Positions 45,863-55,124 are shown, counted from the stretch's first letter. The stretch: 64,000 bases of DNA from Varibaculum massiliense (GCF_900106855.1 NZ_FNWI01000004.1:2215304-2279303); one strand, 5' to 3'. Numbers and translations: made by a program. The notes: generated by a model from the sequence alone, not told the origin.

Positions 45863-46276
45863 CTACAGCGAGGCTTTCCAGTCCTCGTATTCGTCGGCGT
45901 CGATCTTGCCGTTTTCGAGCTGCGCGCGCTTCTCTGCCCACAGTTCGATCGCCATCGCGGCTTTGGGCGCGTGCGGCGCCTTGGGGTTCAGGGAGAGGCC
46001 CGTGCCGTCGGCTGCGGGCACGATGCCGAAGGAGTCCTCGAGCCGCACGAGCAGCGACATGAGGTCGCCCGCAGTCTCGACGCCGTAATCCTTGAGGGCG
46101 TTGACGGACACGCCGAGCGCCGCGGAGATGGACTCGAGCAGCTCGGGCTTCACGGCGCGGATGCCGCTCTCGTAGTGGCGCACGGCCCCCTCGGTCAGGC
46201 CGACCGCCTCGGCGAGCTGCGCCTGCGTCATGCCGCGCGACTTGCGGTACCGCCTTATGTTCTCGCCTACGGACAT
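45863..46276 (-). CDS. XRE-family repressor of the island
   Basis: The start at 46276 (MSVGENIRRYRKSRGMTQAQL) has GGAGGAGGG upstream; the longer frame is not needed. The HTH is at residues 4-60 (MTQAQLAEAVGLTEGAVRHYESGIRAVKPELLESISAALGVSVNAL). The C-terminal 75 residues (TAGDLMSLLVRLEDSFGIVPAADG...AIELWAEKRAQLENGKIDADEYEDWKASL) resemble the tail of many element-borne regulators. It is divergent from the excisionase/integrase genes, with repeated GTAC sites in between, so it probably controls excision and itself. Confidence 0.88.
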   Translation of the reverse strand: MSVGENIRRYRKSRGMTQAQLAEAVGLTEGAVRHYESGIRAVKPELLESISAALGVSVNALKDYGVETAGDLMSLLVRLEDSFGIVPAADGTGLSLNPKAPHAPKAAMAIELWAEKRAQLENGKIDADEYEDWKASL

Positions 46277-46307
46277 GAGCCCTCCTCCTGGAATTACGTA
46301 CCAGCAC

Positions 46308-46398
46308 ATCTTATCAGCGTACGCAAATGTACGCAATTCTATTGACAGTACAGATATGTACGTTTACTCTGAATCTGTGAACCGTACGTATCCGTACG
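46308..46398. promoter_or_regulatory. Divergent control region with three GTAC-N6-GTAC operators
   Basis: Three sites share GTAC-N6-GTACG: 46319-46333, 46348-46362 and 46384-46398. A plus-strand promoter TTGACA (46342-46347), 17 bp, TACTCT (46365-46370) reads toward the excisionase/integrase, and site 2 fills its spacer. A minus-strand promoter TTGCGT (46336-46331), 17 bp, TAAGAT (46313-46308) reads toward the XRE gene, with site 1 covering its spacer and -35. Site 3 lies just before the excisionase ribosome site. Both promoters should therefore be controlled by one dimeric protein, most likely the XRE regulator. Confidence 0.65.
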
Positions 46399-46416
46399 CC
46401 ATTGATTGGAGGAGCC

Positions 46417-46620
46417 ATGGACGAGAAGGTGGCGAAGACGCCGAGGCCGCACATGCTGGACGCCGACGAGGTCGCGGAGCTGCTGAGGATCAAGAAAGGC
46501 AGCGCCTACGAGGTGATCAGGAAGATAAACGCCGAGCAGGAGGCGCGCGGGCGCGTGGTCATCCGCGGGCGCGTTCGAAGCGACGTCTTCGACGCCCTGT
46601 ACTTCCCGGAGGTGGACTGA
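46417..46620 (+). CDS. Excisionase-like small HTH protein
   Basis: ATG at 46417 with GGAGGA close upstream gives a 67-residue protein. PHMLDADEVAELLRIKKGSAYEVIRKINAEQEARG followed by RVRSDVFDALYF fits the MerR-like/HTH_17 excisionase fold (helix-turn-helix plus wing and terminal helix). It ends one base before the integrase ATG, so the two are co-translated. A role as recombination directionality factor is inferred from size, fold and position. Confidence 0.75.
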   Translation: MDEKVAKTPRPHMLDADEVAELLRIKKGSAYEVIRKINAEQEARGRVVIRGRVRSDVFDALYFPEVD

Positions 46621-46621
46621 C

Positions 46622-47692
46622 ATGCCCGTGTACAAGGACGACGGCAACGGCACGTTCTACGTGCAGTGCTACTACCGCGACGCCCGCGGCTCGAAGCGCC
46701 ACAAGACGAAGCGCGGCTTCTCCTCCGAGGTGGAGGCCGCAGTGTGGGAGAGCCAGTTCAAGAGCCTTAACGGCGGGGCCATGGACATGACGTTCTCCGA
46801 GTTCGTCGAGGTGTACGCCTCCGAGGTGAAGCCGCGCATACGCGAGCACACGTGGATCACCAAGGAGTACATCATCAACGACAAGCTCGTGCCGTTCTTC
46901 GGGGACATGCGCATGTGCGACGTGAGGCCGATCGACGTCATCAGGTGGCAAAACGAGCTCACCGAGCACCGGGACGCCGACGGGAAGCCCTGGGCACCGA
47001 CGTACCTGCGCACAGTGAACAACCAGCTCAACGCCATCTTCAACCACGCCGAGCGCTACTACGGCCTCAGCGACAACCCGGTGCGCAGGGTCGACAAGAT
47101 AGGCTCGAAGAAGGGCGGCGAGATGCAGTTCTGGACCAAGGACGAGTACCTGAGGTTCAGCGAGGCCGTCATGGACAAGCCTCTCTCATTCCACGCCTTC
47201 GAGCTGCTTTACTGGACGGGCATACGCTGCGGCGAGCTCCTGGCGCTCACGCCGTCCGACTTCATGCTGGAGAGCTCGCGGCTGCGCATCAACAAGTCGT
47301 ACCAGAGCCTCAACGGCGTTGACACCGTGACCGACCCCAAGACGCCCAAGTCCGTGCGCACGATCGTCATGCCCGCCTTCCTGCGCGACGAGATGGCGGA
47401 CTTCATCGAGATGCGCGACGACGTCGCCCCCGACGAGCGCCTGTTCGCCGTGACCAAGCACTTCCTGGCCCACGAGATGGAGCGCGGGTGCAAGGCGTCG
47501 GGCGTGAAGCGCATCCGCATACACGACATACGCCACAGCCATGTGAGCCTGCTGATAGAGATGGGCTTCTCCGCGCTGGCCATCGCCGAGCGCATGGGCC
47601 ACGAGGCGGTGGACATCACCTACCGCTACGCGCACCTGTTCCCCACGAAGCAGGACGAGATGGCCGCCGCGCTCGACGGGGCGAGGGGGTAA
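46622..47692 (+). CDS. int: Tyrosine-type integrase
   Basis: The 356-residue recombinase has an N-terminal arm-binding AP2-like segment (VYKDDGNGTFYVQCYYRDARGSKRHKTKRGF), a SAM-like core-binding domain (about 55-150) and the catalytic domain. The tetrad is visible: Arg202 in YWTGIRCGELLAL, a Lys near 240-243, His301 and Arg304 in IHDIRHSH, His327 in GHEAVDITYRYAH, and nucleophile Tyr336. All are intact, so it is probably active. It should catalyse integration at guaA and excision with the preceding small protein. Confidence 0.93.
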   Translation: MPVYKDDGNGTFYVQCYYRDARGSKRHKTKRGFSSEVEAAVWESQFKSLNGGAMDMTFSEFVEVYASEVKPRIREHTWITKEYIINDKLVPFFGDMRMCDVRPIDVIRWQNELTEHRDADGKPWAPTYLRTVNNQLNAIFNHAERYYGLSDNPVRRVDKIGSKKGGEMQFWTKDEYLRFSEAVMDKPLSFHAFELLYWTGIRCGELLALTPSDFMLESSRLRINKSYQSLNGVDTVTDPKTPKSVRTIVMPAFLRDEMADFIEMRDDVAPDERLFAVTKHFLAHEMERGCKASGVKRIRIHDIRHSHVSLLIEMGFSALAIAERMGHEAVDITYRYAHLFPTKQDEMAAALDGARG

Positions 47693-47697
47693 GAAGG

Positions 47698-48123
47698 ATG
47701 CCGTGCGAGAACAGCGCCCGCAAGCGCAGCAAGACGATGGCGTTCCGCTGCACGCCCGAGGAGCGCAAGCTCATATGCGAGATGGCAGCCTGGAGCGGCA
47801 TGAACAGGCAGGACTACATCATCGCCAAGCTCACCGATACCCAGGTCGAGGTGAGGCCCTCCGTGAGCGTGCAGAAGGCACTGAGGGACTCGATGGCGGA
47901 ATTGGCCAAGGAGGTGCGGCTGGCGGCCTCCTACGGCGAGCTGAGCGAGTCCCTGCAACAGAGAATTGAGCACGTGATGAGGTTCTTCCTAGCGCTCGGC
48001 GAGCCTCTTGACGCGCCGACGGAAGAGACATCGCCACGAACTACGTTTTTGGAAGAGCCGGTTCCATCCGTCATCGATGCGGGTTCCGACACCGCAAGCA
48101 TCTTCGAGATGGGACGCAGGTAG
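47698..48123 (+). CDS. MobC-like / ribbon-helix-helix mobilisation protein
   Basis: ATG at 47698, five bases after the integrase stop and preceded by AAGAAGG. The N-terminal SARKRSKTMAFRCTPEERKLI region and EMAAWSGMNRQDYIIAKL resemble the ribbon-helix-helix part of plasmid MobC/relaxosome proteins. The C-terminal half is less conserved and acidic. No relaxase is visible in the window, so the function may instead be DNA binding at the element origin or accessory regulation. The call is moderate. Confidence 0.55.
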   Translation: MPCENSARKRSKTMAFRCTPEERKLICEMAAWSGMNRQDYIIAKLTDTQVEVRPSVSVQKALRDSMAELAKEVRLAASYGELSESLQQRIEHVMRFFLALGEPLDAPTEETSPRTTFLEEPVPSVIDAGSDTASIFEMGRR

Positions 48124-48126
48124 GGC

Positions 48127-49830
48127 CTAGCGCCAGACCTCCAACGCCTTGTCCGCAAGCCATTCGGCGCGATCGGCGATATCGCCCTCGTTCCAAGACT
48201 CCTTCTCTAGGGCGCCGGCCATGGTCGCAAGGCCGGCGGCGCAGAGGGCAAGGCCGTCCTTGTATCCCTTTCCCTGCTTCTTGGTGGGCCAATCGGCATC
48301 GCGGATGGAGGCGTTGAGCGAATGCGTGATGATGGCGAGGTTGCCGAGCGTGAGGAGCTTCCGGTCCCTTCGCGTGGCAGCCTCATCGTCGAGGGCTCCC
48401 CATTTGTTGCGCCACTTCTTGGGCATCATGTGCTCGAGGGTGTACTGGTTGAACCCGAGCAGGGCCGTGCTGCTCATGCCCGGACGAATGGCGCTTTCCA
48501 GCAGATAGAGGACGCCCTTGGACTGGAGGTTGTACAGACACGATTCCTCGAATGCCGCTCGAACCTCGGCGTCGCCGGGCATGTACGTCGTCGCCTCGTC
48601 ATTGGCTTCGAGAGCCTCCCTCAGCGCCTCCGCGTCCTTCACCTCGTTCAAGATCAGCGAGGTGAACAGCCTGTTGTAGTTCTTCGTGGTCGCCTGAACC
48701 AGCATTCGGCGGACGATGTAGCTCTCAAGCAGGGCGTAGATCTTAGATTCCTCGCTCGAAGACTCCGCGTTCTTTCGAACGTAGAGCACGTACGGGATGA
48801 GCGTCGAGTTCTTGAGGCCGAATATCAGCACGTTCAGGCGCTAGACGCCGGAAGCGGAGGGGATGTCCGCGTCGCAGTAGCCAGGGTCGAACGTGGACTC
48901 GAACGCCTCGGCATACGCCTTCATGTTGTCGAGAATCTCGACCTTGTCGCCGTTGCAGTACCTGCCGATGAAATCCTTGTAGGACTGGAAGAGGTTCGAA
49001 GTACGCGAATAGAAGAGCTTGTCCTCGGTCGTGACGCCACGCCTCTTGTCCTGGACCAGAATCTGGAGGAACGCGTCGAAGAAGAGGTCGACGAGCGTGC
49101 GCTTGATGCGCCCGGTAACGATCTCCTGCTCCCAATACTCCCTCTTCTCAGCCGTGGGCTCGAAGACGTCTTCCCAGCACTCCTTGAACGCCTGCTCGTT
49201 CTCGCGGTTGAAGAAGTAGTTCTTAAGGAGCTCCGCCGTCGTCAGGCGCACCCCGAGCGAGTTGATGGTGTCGAATATCTGCTGCTCGTCCTCGCCCTCG
49301 GTAAGATCGATGCAGACGAACTGGACGTTCGACTTGATCGTGTTCCTGTCGACCTTCTCCGGGTCGATATTCTTGAGGAAGTAGTTGTAGGCAAGGACGA
49401 TGGCCGAGGAGCCCTCGAGGGGTTCGCAGCCCGTGGCGCTGACGACCTTTTCGAAATCCTGCCGGTCGTACTTGCCGTGCCGCAAGGCGACATCGCCGGT
49501 CTCCAGGACGAAATCTCGCTCAAACAAATTGTTGGTGCCGTTTTTTGCACAGAGTGCCTTGAAGAAGATGACCATGGTCGTGAGTCGCTGCTGGCCGTCG
49601 ATGACGGTGCGAACCTCGGAGACCTCGGACCAGGTGTTGCCGGAGGAGGCCTGCTTCAGGATGATGGAGCCCAGGAAATAGGGCCGCTTCGAGGCCGTGA
49701 CGAACTCCATGTCGCCGAGGAAACGCTCCCATTGCTCTTCTCCCCAGACGTACGCCCTTTGGTAAAAAGGTATTTCGAGCAGGCGCGATCCGTTGAACAC
49801 GCCGCTTATCGTTGCTTTTCCTGCATCCAT
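48127..49830 (-). pseudogene. GmrSD-like DUF262/DUF1524 restriction nuclease interrupted by an amber codon
   Basis: Residues 18-86 of the first part (EIPFYQRAYVWGEEQWERFLGD, TVIDGQQRLTTM) are the DUF262 ParB-like NTPase domain. The second part carries the DUF1524 His-Me/HNH nuclease (YTLEHMMPKKW, LGNLAIITHSLN). In GmrSD-type enzymes these restrict modified phage DNA. Both parts are in the same frame, separated only by TAG at 48841-48843; reading through gives 567 residues, the usual length. CAG to TAG is the simplest cause. Reinitiation at GTG 48831 could make separate halves, and some GmrS/GmrD pairs are naturally split, so activity is not excluded. It is transcribed with the defence operon. 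Confidence 0.8.
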
Positions 49831-49881
49831 CCTTAAAGCCCTATCTATCCTTTGCGGTTATTGCTGGCGGGGTCAATTTTA

Positions 49882-50100
49882 TCAATACGCTGCTTGACCC
49901 TTTAATGTTCCCGGTCCTTGCCGTCTTCTCCCCAGAAGGTGCTCGAAGATGATGCGCAGGTCCTCGTCATCAAGGCAGCCGCCCTCGAGGCAGCCACGGT
50001 CGATGGTATCGATCATCGTCTGCCCCTTCTTCTTCGAGCGGTCGTAGATCACTGTGTCGAGGGATAGCTCCCTGCCGTCGCGCGTGAACATCTCGTGCAT
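49882..50100 (-). CDS. Small hypothetical ORF (72 aa)
   Basis: MHEMFTRDGRELSLDTVIYD continues to LDDEDLRIIFEHLLGRRRQG. It lies in the gap between the DUF4238 gene and the GmrSD-like gene, 24 bases after the former's stop. No convincing ribosome site precedes the ATG, and I recognise no family. It may be a small operon member or a remnant. Evidence is limited to an open frame in the operon strand. Confidence 0.35.
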   Translation of the reverse strand: MHEMFTRDGRELSLDTVIYDRSKKKGQTMIDTIDRGCLEGGCLDDEDLRIIFEHLLGRRRQGPGTLKGQAAY

Positions 50101-50124
50101 GAATTCGGCACTGTTCGCTTGACT

Positions 50125-51009
50125 TCAATCGCGTACCGCGTGCTCGAGCGGGCCGCTTCCCCTCGATATGGCGACATCCCAATGCTCGCAGTTAAGCAGA
50201 AGAAGTCGGTTCATGAACTCGACGCCCGAAAAACCGAGTCTCGCAAACGGCGGAAATAGAGGGTCATCTGAAAAGACCGCAGCATACTCACTGCTCAACG
50301 GCATATACGCGAGATGAAAATCGTACGAGTCGTCCTCGGGCCCGATGATGAACATAGACATCGACGTCGTAACGAACCCTGAGCCGACGGGTGCCCTAAG
50401 GATGGAGAAGCTCTTCTCAAAAAAAGCCTTTCGAATACGGTTAACTGGCACAATATCATCGTTGGAGAAGAGCATGGTTGCGGCGGCGGCAAGCTCGACC
50501 ACCGCTTGGGAATCCCCGCGCCAATCCGACCAATCGAGCAAGCCGAGCTCATAGGGTGTCAGATGAACGTTTCTGAGCAGCTCTTCGGCAGTCTCGCGTG
50601 ACCATTTCTTGTCGACGCGCATACTGATAGGGTGCCGGACGATGATATTTGCTGCCAGCTCGCAAACGGCGGCTTTCCCATCAGAATACCCTTCGTCTTC
50701 GCACTGGTCTTCTTTCTGGCGTTCCAAAAAGCGATCGTAAAGCGGCGCGATGCGGCTCTCGAGCTCAGATAGCTTAACCTCGATGAGGTTCTGCGCATAG
50801 AATCTGTCTGTCGCATCGCCTGTCGCATCGGCATGCTCGACCTCATAAAGATCGCGCATGCTGCAAAGGTTCTCGCAATTCGTGCGGAAGAAGGAGCCCT
50901 TCTGTCTGCTGTAGGCATGAAGCTGCCCGGAGGAATCCGCGAAATGGCGCAGGTAGAACCGCGGCACCCAGTGCTGCTTTCGCGTCATCTTTCCGGGCAG
51001 CTTCGACAT
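50125..51009 (-). CDS. DUF4238 family protein
   Basis: The 294-residue protein begins with the DUF4238 signature TRKQHWVPRFYLRHFADSSGQLHAYSRQ, followed by an NLCSMRDLYEVE segment and a mostly helical middle. The C-terminal section includes FIIGPEDDSYDFHLAYMPLSSEYAAVFSDDPLF. The family has no defined activity, but is often found near restriction systems. Its ATG lies one base after the res stop codon, strongly suggesting operon membership and coupled translation. Confidence 0.8.
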   Translation of the reverse strand: MSKLPGKMTRKQHWVPRFYLRHFADSSGQLHAYSRQKGSFFRTNCENLCSMRDLYEVEHADATGDATDRFYAQNLIEVKLSELESRIAPLYDRFLERQKEDQCEDEGYSDGKAAVCELAANIIVRHPISMRVDKKWSRETAEELLRNVHLTPYELGLLDWSDWRGDSQAVVELAAAATMLFSNDDIVPVNRIRKAFFEKSFSILRAPVGSGFVTTSMSMFIIGPEDDSYDFHLAYMPLSSEYAAVFSDDPLFPPFARLGFSGVEFMNRLLLLNCEHWDVAISRGSGPLEHAVRD

Positions 51010-51010
51010 C

Positions 51011-54000
51011 CTAAGCCTTCACCGCCTCGTATTGGTAGGTCGTGCGCACGTTGTAATGGAAGTCGTTTCCGAGGTCCAGCGCCTCGAAGTGCTTCTTGGC
51101 GCAGCCGATCTTGATCTTCTCCGCGTCGCGCAGGGCGGGCTCGCCGTTCTTGCCGCCCTTGGTCTCGGTCACGAAGTACACGCGGCGCTCGCCGTCGGCC
51201 TCCTCGACGTACGCCCAGTCGGGGTTGTAACTGCCGAGCGGCGTGTCGATCTTGAACGCCGAGGGCAATTTCGCGAACACGAGAACCTCCTCCTGCTTGT
51301 CTAGAGCCTCGGCAAAGGAGCGCTCGACCCCCGCCGAGTCGTAGACCACGTAGTTGTACAGGCTCTTGCTCGTCATGTCCGGCTTCCACGCGTTCTGCCC
51401 AAGGTAGGCCGTGTAGTCGTCAAGCTCGAGGTCGCGCATGGTGTACCACTCGTCCTCGGGAAGGCGCACGTACTTGATGCCCTGGGCGATGAGGTCGTTC
51501 TTCACGCGGTTGATCTTGTCGCCGACCTGCGCGAGGAAGGTCGCGGGGTCGATCTCGAACTCGTCGAGGCGGCTGCAGCCCTCGAGGATCGCCTTGATGG
51601 TGCCGCGGGTGAGCCCGACGGCGTCCTGCAGCTCTGCGATCGGGTCGGGAAGGTCGTATTTCACCTTTCCCGAAACGGACACCACGGAGGTGCCCGTGCC
51701 CTCGGCGCTCACGCCCGCGTCGTCGATGCCCAGCGAGGCACGCTCGCTCGTCACCTGGGGCGGGCGCACGGCGAGCATGCCGTCGACAGCTTCGATGGCA
51801 TGTTCGATGAGCTTGCCGGAGTCGACCTCGACCTGGAAGCGCGTGCGCTGGCGGATGCGGTCCCACAGGGCCTGGAACGCAGGGTCGAGCGTGACGTCCT
51901 TCTGCAGCTCGACCGAGACCTCCTTGGCCTTGTCACGGATCTGGACCCTCTGGGACTTGTGGATGATGATCGCCTCGACCTGCTCCTTGGCAGGCTCGAG
52001 CTCGGCGGGGAGCTCGACCTTGCCCTCCTCGGCGGCCGCCTTCAGCTCGGGCGTCACCGCGCCCTTGTCGTCGACCATGCCGGTCGCGACGAGGTGGTCG
52101 TAGACCTGCTTGGACTTCTCGTAGCCCAGGCGCTCCTCGACGCCATCATCGCCCTTGACCGTGACCTTCGTGAAGCTCTCCGGAGTGATGACGCCGAACT
52201 TGAAGTCCTCAGCCTCAAGCTCCTTCTGCAGGCCGTTGGCGAAGTCGTCGTAGCTCTCGTTCGCGATGACGGTGAGCACGTTCGCCTCTGGGTCGTACAG
52301 GCGCTCGCCATCCTGGTTCACGCACAGGCGCAGACCGCGGCCGATCTTCTGGCGCTTGGTCAGGTTGTCCTTTGTCTCGACGAGCGTGCAGATCTGGAAC
52401 ACGTTGGGGTTGTCCCAGCCCTCCTTGAGCGCGGAGTGGCTGAAGACGAAAGAGACGTCCTTGTCCGCGTCCTTGCCGTCCGGGAAGGAGATGAGCGTCT
52501 CCTTCTTCTGCATGATGAGCTCGAAGGCCCCGGCGTCGTCGGCGGTGCCGGCGGCTCCCTTGGAGTCCTTGAACTTGCCCTTCTTGTCCTTGGCGAAGTA
52601 TCCCTGGTGCACGGCGTGGGGGTCGCGCACCAGCGGGGCGCCGACGGCTTCGTAGCACTCGAGCCACGTGCCCTTGCCGATCCCCGCCGCCTTTGCGATG
52701 CGACGAGGCGCCTTCGAGTTCAGGGCACCTGCGTACTCCTCCTCAAACATCAGGGCGTACAGGCCGCCGTGGACTTCGGGCTCGTAGACGCGGTATCGGT
52801 CGACGCGGTCGATGAAGAAGAGCGAGAGCACCTTCACGCCGCGCGGCCACAGCTCGAACTGGCGGGCCAGGTGGTCCTCGATGGTGCGGCGGATCTGCGC
52901 GCGCTTGACGACCTCCTCGTTGACGTCGCCCAGCGCCTCGCCGAGCTCGAGCACCTCGCCGTTCTGGAACTCTATGAACTCGTCGCCCACTGCGGCGCCG
53001 ATGTTGTTGACCACCCAGCCGCTCTCGTAGTCGCTGTTCTCGCCGCTCTTCTGGTAGAGGTCGTTGCCGGTCTTCACCGTGACGGCCTTGCGCTTCTGCG
53101 TGCCGTCGGCCTGGCGCACGTCGATGGACACCTTGGCGGAGAACGGGTCGGACTTGACGGACTCGAGCCTCACGTACGCGCCGTTGAGGTTCGCCTCGGC
53201 CTTGATCGAGTCCACGCAGATGCCCTTCACCAGGTGGCGCTCGAAGGCGTCGACCGGCGTGAGGCGGTAGATCATGTTGTAGGCCTGCTTGTGCGTGGCC
53301 GAGTAGCGCAGCACGAACAGCGGGTTCAGGCTCTTGATGGCGGCCTTGGCCTGCTTGGTGTTGTCGACGCTCTGGGGCTCGTCGATGATGACGACGGGCT
53401 TGCAGGCGCTCACGAGCTCGCGAGGGCTGAAGCCGCCGGTGAGCTTCTCGCTGGGACGGTGGAAGAGGTTGCCCTCCTTCGCGGTGCCATCCTTCTCGAG
53501 GCCCTTGTTGAACGCGTCGATGTTGATGACCATGACCTGGATGGAGCTCGACGTGGCGAAGTTACCCACCGGCCCCATGTCCTTCGAGTCGTACACGAAG
53601 TAGTCGAGCGGCGTGCGGTCGTAGAGCGTCTCGAAGTGCCTGCGGGTGGTCTGGAGGCTCTTGAGGACGCCCTCGCGGATGGCCACGCTCGGCACGACGA
53701 TAACGAACTTGGTGATGCCGTAGCGGCGGTTTAGCTCGTAGATGGAGCGGATGTAGACGTAGGTCTTGCCGGTGCCGGTCTCCATCTCGACGGTGAAGTC
53801 TCGCAGGCGCCCATCGGTGAGGACGTCGGTTGCCGGGAGGCAGCCCTCCTCCTGCACGGCGTGCAGGTTGTCGAGGAGCTGGCCCGGCGCCACGCGAAGC
53901 TCGTTGCCGTGGCCGACCATGAGCTCGCCGATTGCCGTCTGGCCTTTGCGGCCGGAATCGGCGGAGAATACGCTGCCAATAAATTGTTGTCCGCGGAACA

Positions 54001-54073
54001 GATCGCAGGTTGCTTCGATGGCCTCCAGCTGGTGCTGCTGGTCGGATGAGAACTTGAACTCGAGCGCCGCCAT
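51011..54073 (-). CDS. res: Type III restriction endonuclease subunit Res
   Basis: A 1020-residue helicase-nuclease. The SF2 helicase motifs are METGTGKTYVYI (Walker A, residues 97-106), VVIIDEPQSVD (motif II, DEPQ), LRYSATH (III) and QKIGRGLRLCVN (VI). The C-terminal PD-(D/E)xK nuclease is seen as YNPDWAYVEE followed by FVTETKGG near residues 960-990. Res cuts only in complex with Mod at two inversely oriented sites. Its ATG is one base after the mod stop. Because mod is split here, Res probably lacks a partner unless a Mod is supplied elsewhere. Confidence 0.93.
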   Translation of the reverse strand: MAALEFKFSSDQQHQLEAIEATCDLFRGQQFIGSVFSADSGRKGQTAIGELMVGHGNELRVAPGQLLDNLHAVQEEGCLPATDVLTDGRLRDFTVEMETGTGKTYVYIRSIYELNRRYGITKFVIVVPSVAIREGVLKSLQTTRRHFETLYDRTPLDYFVYDSKDMGPVGNFATSSSIQVMVINIDAFNKGLEKDGTAKEGNLFHRPSEKLTGGFSPRELVSACKPVVIIDEPQSVDNTKQAKAAIKSLNPLFVLRYSATHKQAYNMIYRLTPVDAFERHLVKGICVDSIKAEANLNGAYVRLESVKSDPFSAKVSIDVRQADGTQKRKAVTVKTGNDLYQKSGENSDYESGWVVNNIGAAVGDEFIEFQNGEVLELGEALGDVNEEVVKRAQIRRTIEDHLARQFELWPRGVKVLSLFFIDRVDRYRVYEPEVHGGLYALMFEEEYAGALNSKAPRRIAKAAGIGKGTWLECYEAVGAPLVRDPHAVHQGYFAKDKKGKFKDSKGAAGTADDAGAFELIMQKKETLISFPDGKDADKDVSFVFSHSALKEGWDNPNVFQICTLVETKDNLTKRQKIGRGLRLCVNQDGERLYDPEANVLTVIANESYDDFANGLQKELEAEDFKFGVITPESFTKVTVKGDDGVEERLGYEKSKQVYDHLVATGMVDDKGAVTPELKAAAEEGKVELPAELEPAKEQVEAIIIHKSQRVQIRDKAKEVSVELQKDVTLDPAFQALWDRIRQRTRFQVEVDSGKLIEHAIEAVDGMLAVRPPQVTSERASLGIDDAGVSAEGTGTSVVSVSGKVKYDLPDPIAELQDAVGLTRGTIKAILEGCSRLDEFEIDPATFLAQVGDKINRVKNDLIAQGIKYVRLPEDEWYTMRDLELDDYTAYLGQNAWKPDMTSKSLYNYVVYDSAGVERSFAEALDKQEEVLVFAKLPSAFKIDTPLGSYNPDWAYVEEADGERRVYFVTETKGGKNGEPALRDAEKIKIGCAKKHFEALDLGNDFHYNVRTTYQYEAVKA

Positions 54074-54074
54074 G

Positions 54075-54750
54075 CTAGACCGTCCTCAATTCGATCTCAC
54101 AGCCCATGCGCTCGCCGGCGTGCTTGAAGATCTGCACGGCGTTGAGCTTGAGGGTGTCGTCGAGGACGGAATCGAGGATGAGAACGCGCCTGGGCTCCAT
54201 GTCGGCGATGGCCTCGAGCGCCTCAATGGTGAGGCCTCGGGACATGCAGCAGACGAGCTCGTCGCAAGCGACGGACCAGATGGGATAGCCCGCGGCTTCA
54301 GACTTCTCGACGGGCAGCGTGAGCTCGAGGCCCCATTTGAGCATCATCTCGAAGACGATATCCATATCGGAGCGATCGGGCTTGACCACGTCGAAGAGGA
54401 GCTGACCGGGCTCGGGCTTCTCAATGCCGGACTCATCGAGCTCGAACACACGGAAGCCGATGTCGGGAAGCTGCTTGGGTCCCTCGCCAAGCTTGAGTTG
54501 ACGGTTGGATTCCTCGAGCTCGGTTTTGATTTTGTCGCCTGCGCGGCGAATGCGTCCTTCGCCTATGTCGCAGAGAGTCTCATACCCGTCCTTGTAGGCG
54601 TCGCGTTTCGGGTCACAAGGCTCTGGAAGCTGGACAAGGATAAACTGATAGCGATCATCTTTTCCGAGCTCCTGCAGGAACATGGCATGGGCGGTCGATG
54701 CTGAGCCTGAGAAAAAATCAAGCACAATATCACCCGTGCTTAAATGCTCA
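54075..54750 (-). pseudogene. mod: 3' part of type III DNA methyltransferase gene mod
   Basis: From about 54750 to the stop at 54075 the minus strand encodes the C-terminal half of Mod, starting near STGDIVLDFFSGSASTAHAMFLQELG. This carries motif I (FxGSxS, the SAM-binding loop), which in this beta-class methyltransferase follows the DPPY motif. The rest (VLVQLPEPCDPKRDAY; RVFELDESG; LILDSVLDDTLKLNAVQIFKHAGER) is typical of Mod. The open frame continues upstream to 54992 through foreign AT-rich sequence, so a fusion product lacking the N-terminus could be made. The exact junction is approximate. Confidence 0.85.
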
Positions 54751-54944
54751 TGTACGGTAAAGAAGCAAGCAACCGAAAACAATAGATAGACCGCCAGCAC
54801 TACACTATTCCGAACCAAAGACCAAAAGATAAGCATTTTGAGAAAATCTAAACTTTTGGATTTTCCTACAATGCCGACTACGGCGGAATCCCTCCCACTC
54901 CTTATATATTTCTTTCTGTATACATTGAATTTGTATTTAGTAAA

Positions 54945-55043
54945 ATGCAGACAACACCACGGATCGGCTTTTGGCTGGACAATTCCAACCAAACACCGCA
55001 GCAGACAGTAGAAACCATTCTGAACGTTAGGAAGCCGGTATGA
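54945..55043 (+). pseudogene. 33-codon remnant, C-terminus of a possible P-loop kinase/ATPase
   Basis: The frame TPRIGFWLDNSNQTPQQTVE ... ILNVRKPV, ending in TGA at 55043, resembles the last turn of small P-loop kinase-like proteins (DTSxxTPExTVxEIL pattern). Nothing of the fold precedes it, so it is probably a gene remnant upstream of tet(W). Weak evidence. Confidence 0.3.
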
Positions 55044-55082
55044 TTGTTACATATAAGGGGAAGAAAAATTTCTTTTAGATAC

Positions 55083-55111
55083 TTGTTTTCCTAAAACTGA
55101 TGTGATATAAT
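55083..55111 (+). promoter_or_regulatory. Promoter of tet(W)
   Basis: TTGTTT (55083-55088) and a perfect TATAAT (55106-55111) are separated by 17 bp, 30 bases upstream of the leader peptide ATG. Confidence 0.8.
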
Positions 55112-55124
55112 AATTCAAGTACAG

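Noticed and set aside
45723..46307. 194-codon minus-strand Arg-rich frame near the XRE gene
   Set aside because: It overlaps the XRE regulator in another frame and the repeat region; composition is typical of a shadow frame.
51800..53734. 644-codon plus-strand open frame opposite res
   Set aside because: It is antisense to the full-length Res with all helicase motifs; Leu/Val/Asp-rich translation without domains is typical of GC-rich antisense frames.
54751..54992. N-terminal extension of the mod 3' fragment as a real gene start
   Set aside because: The first ~80 codons lie in AT-rich insert sequence and resemble no methyltransferase; the frame is open by chance.
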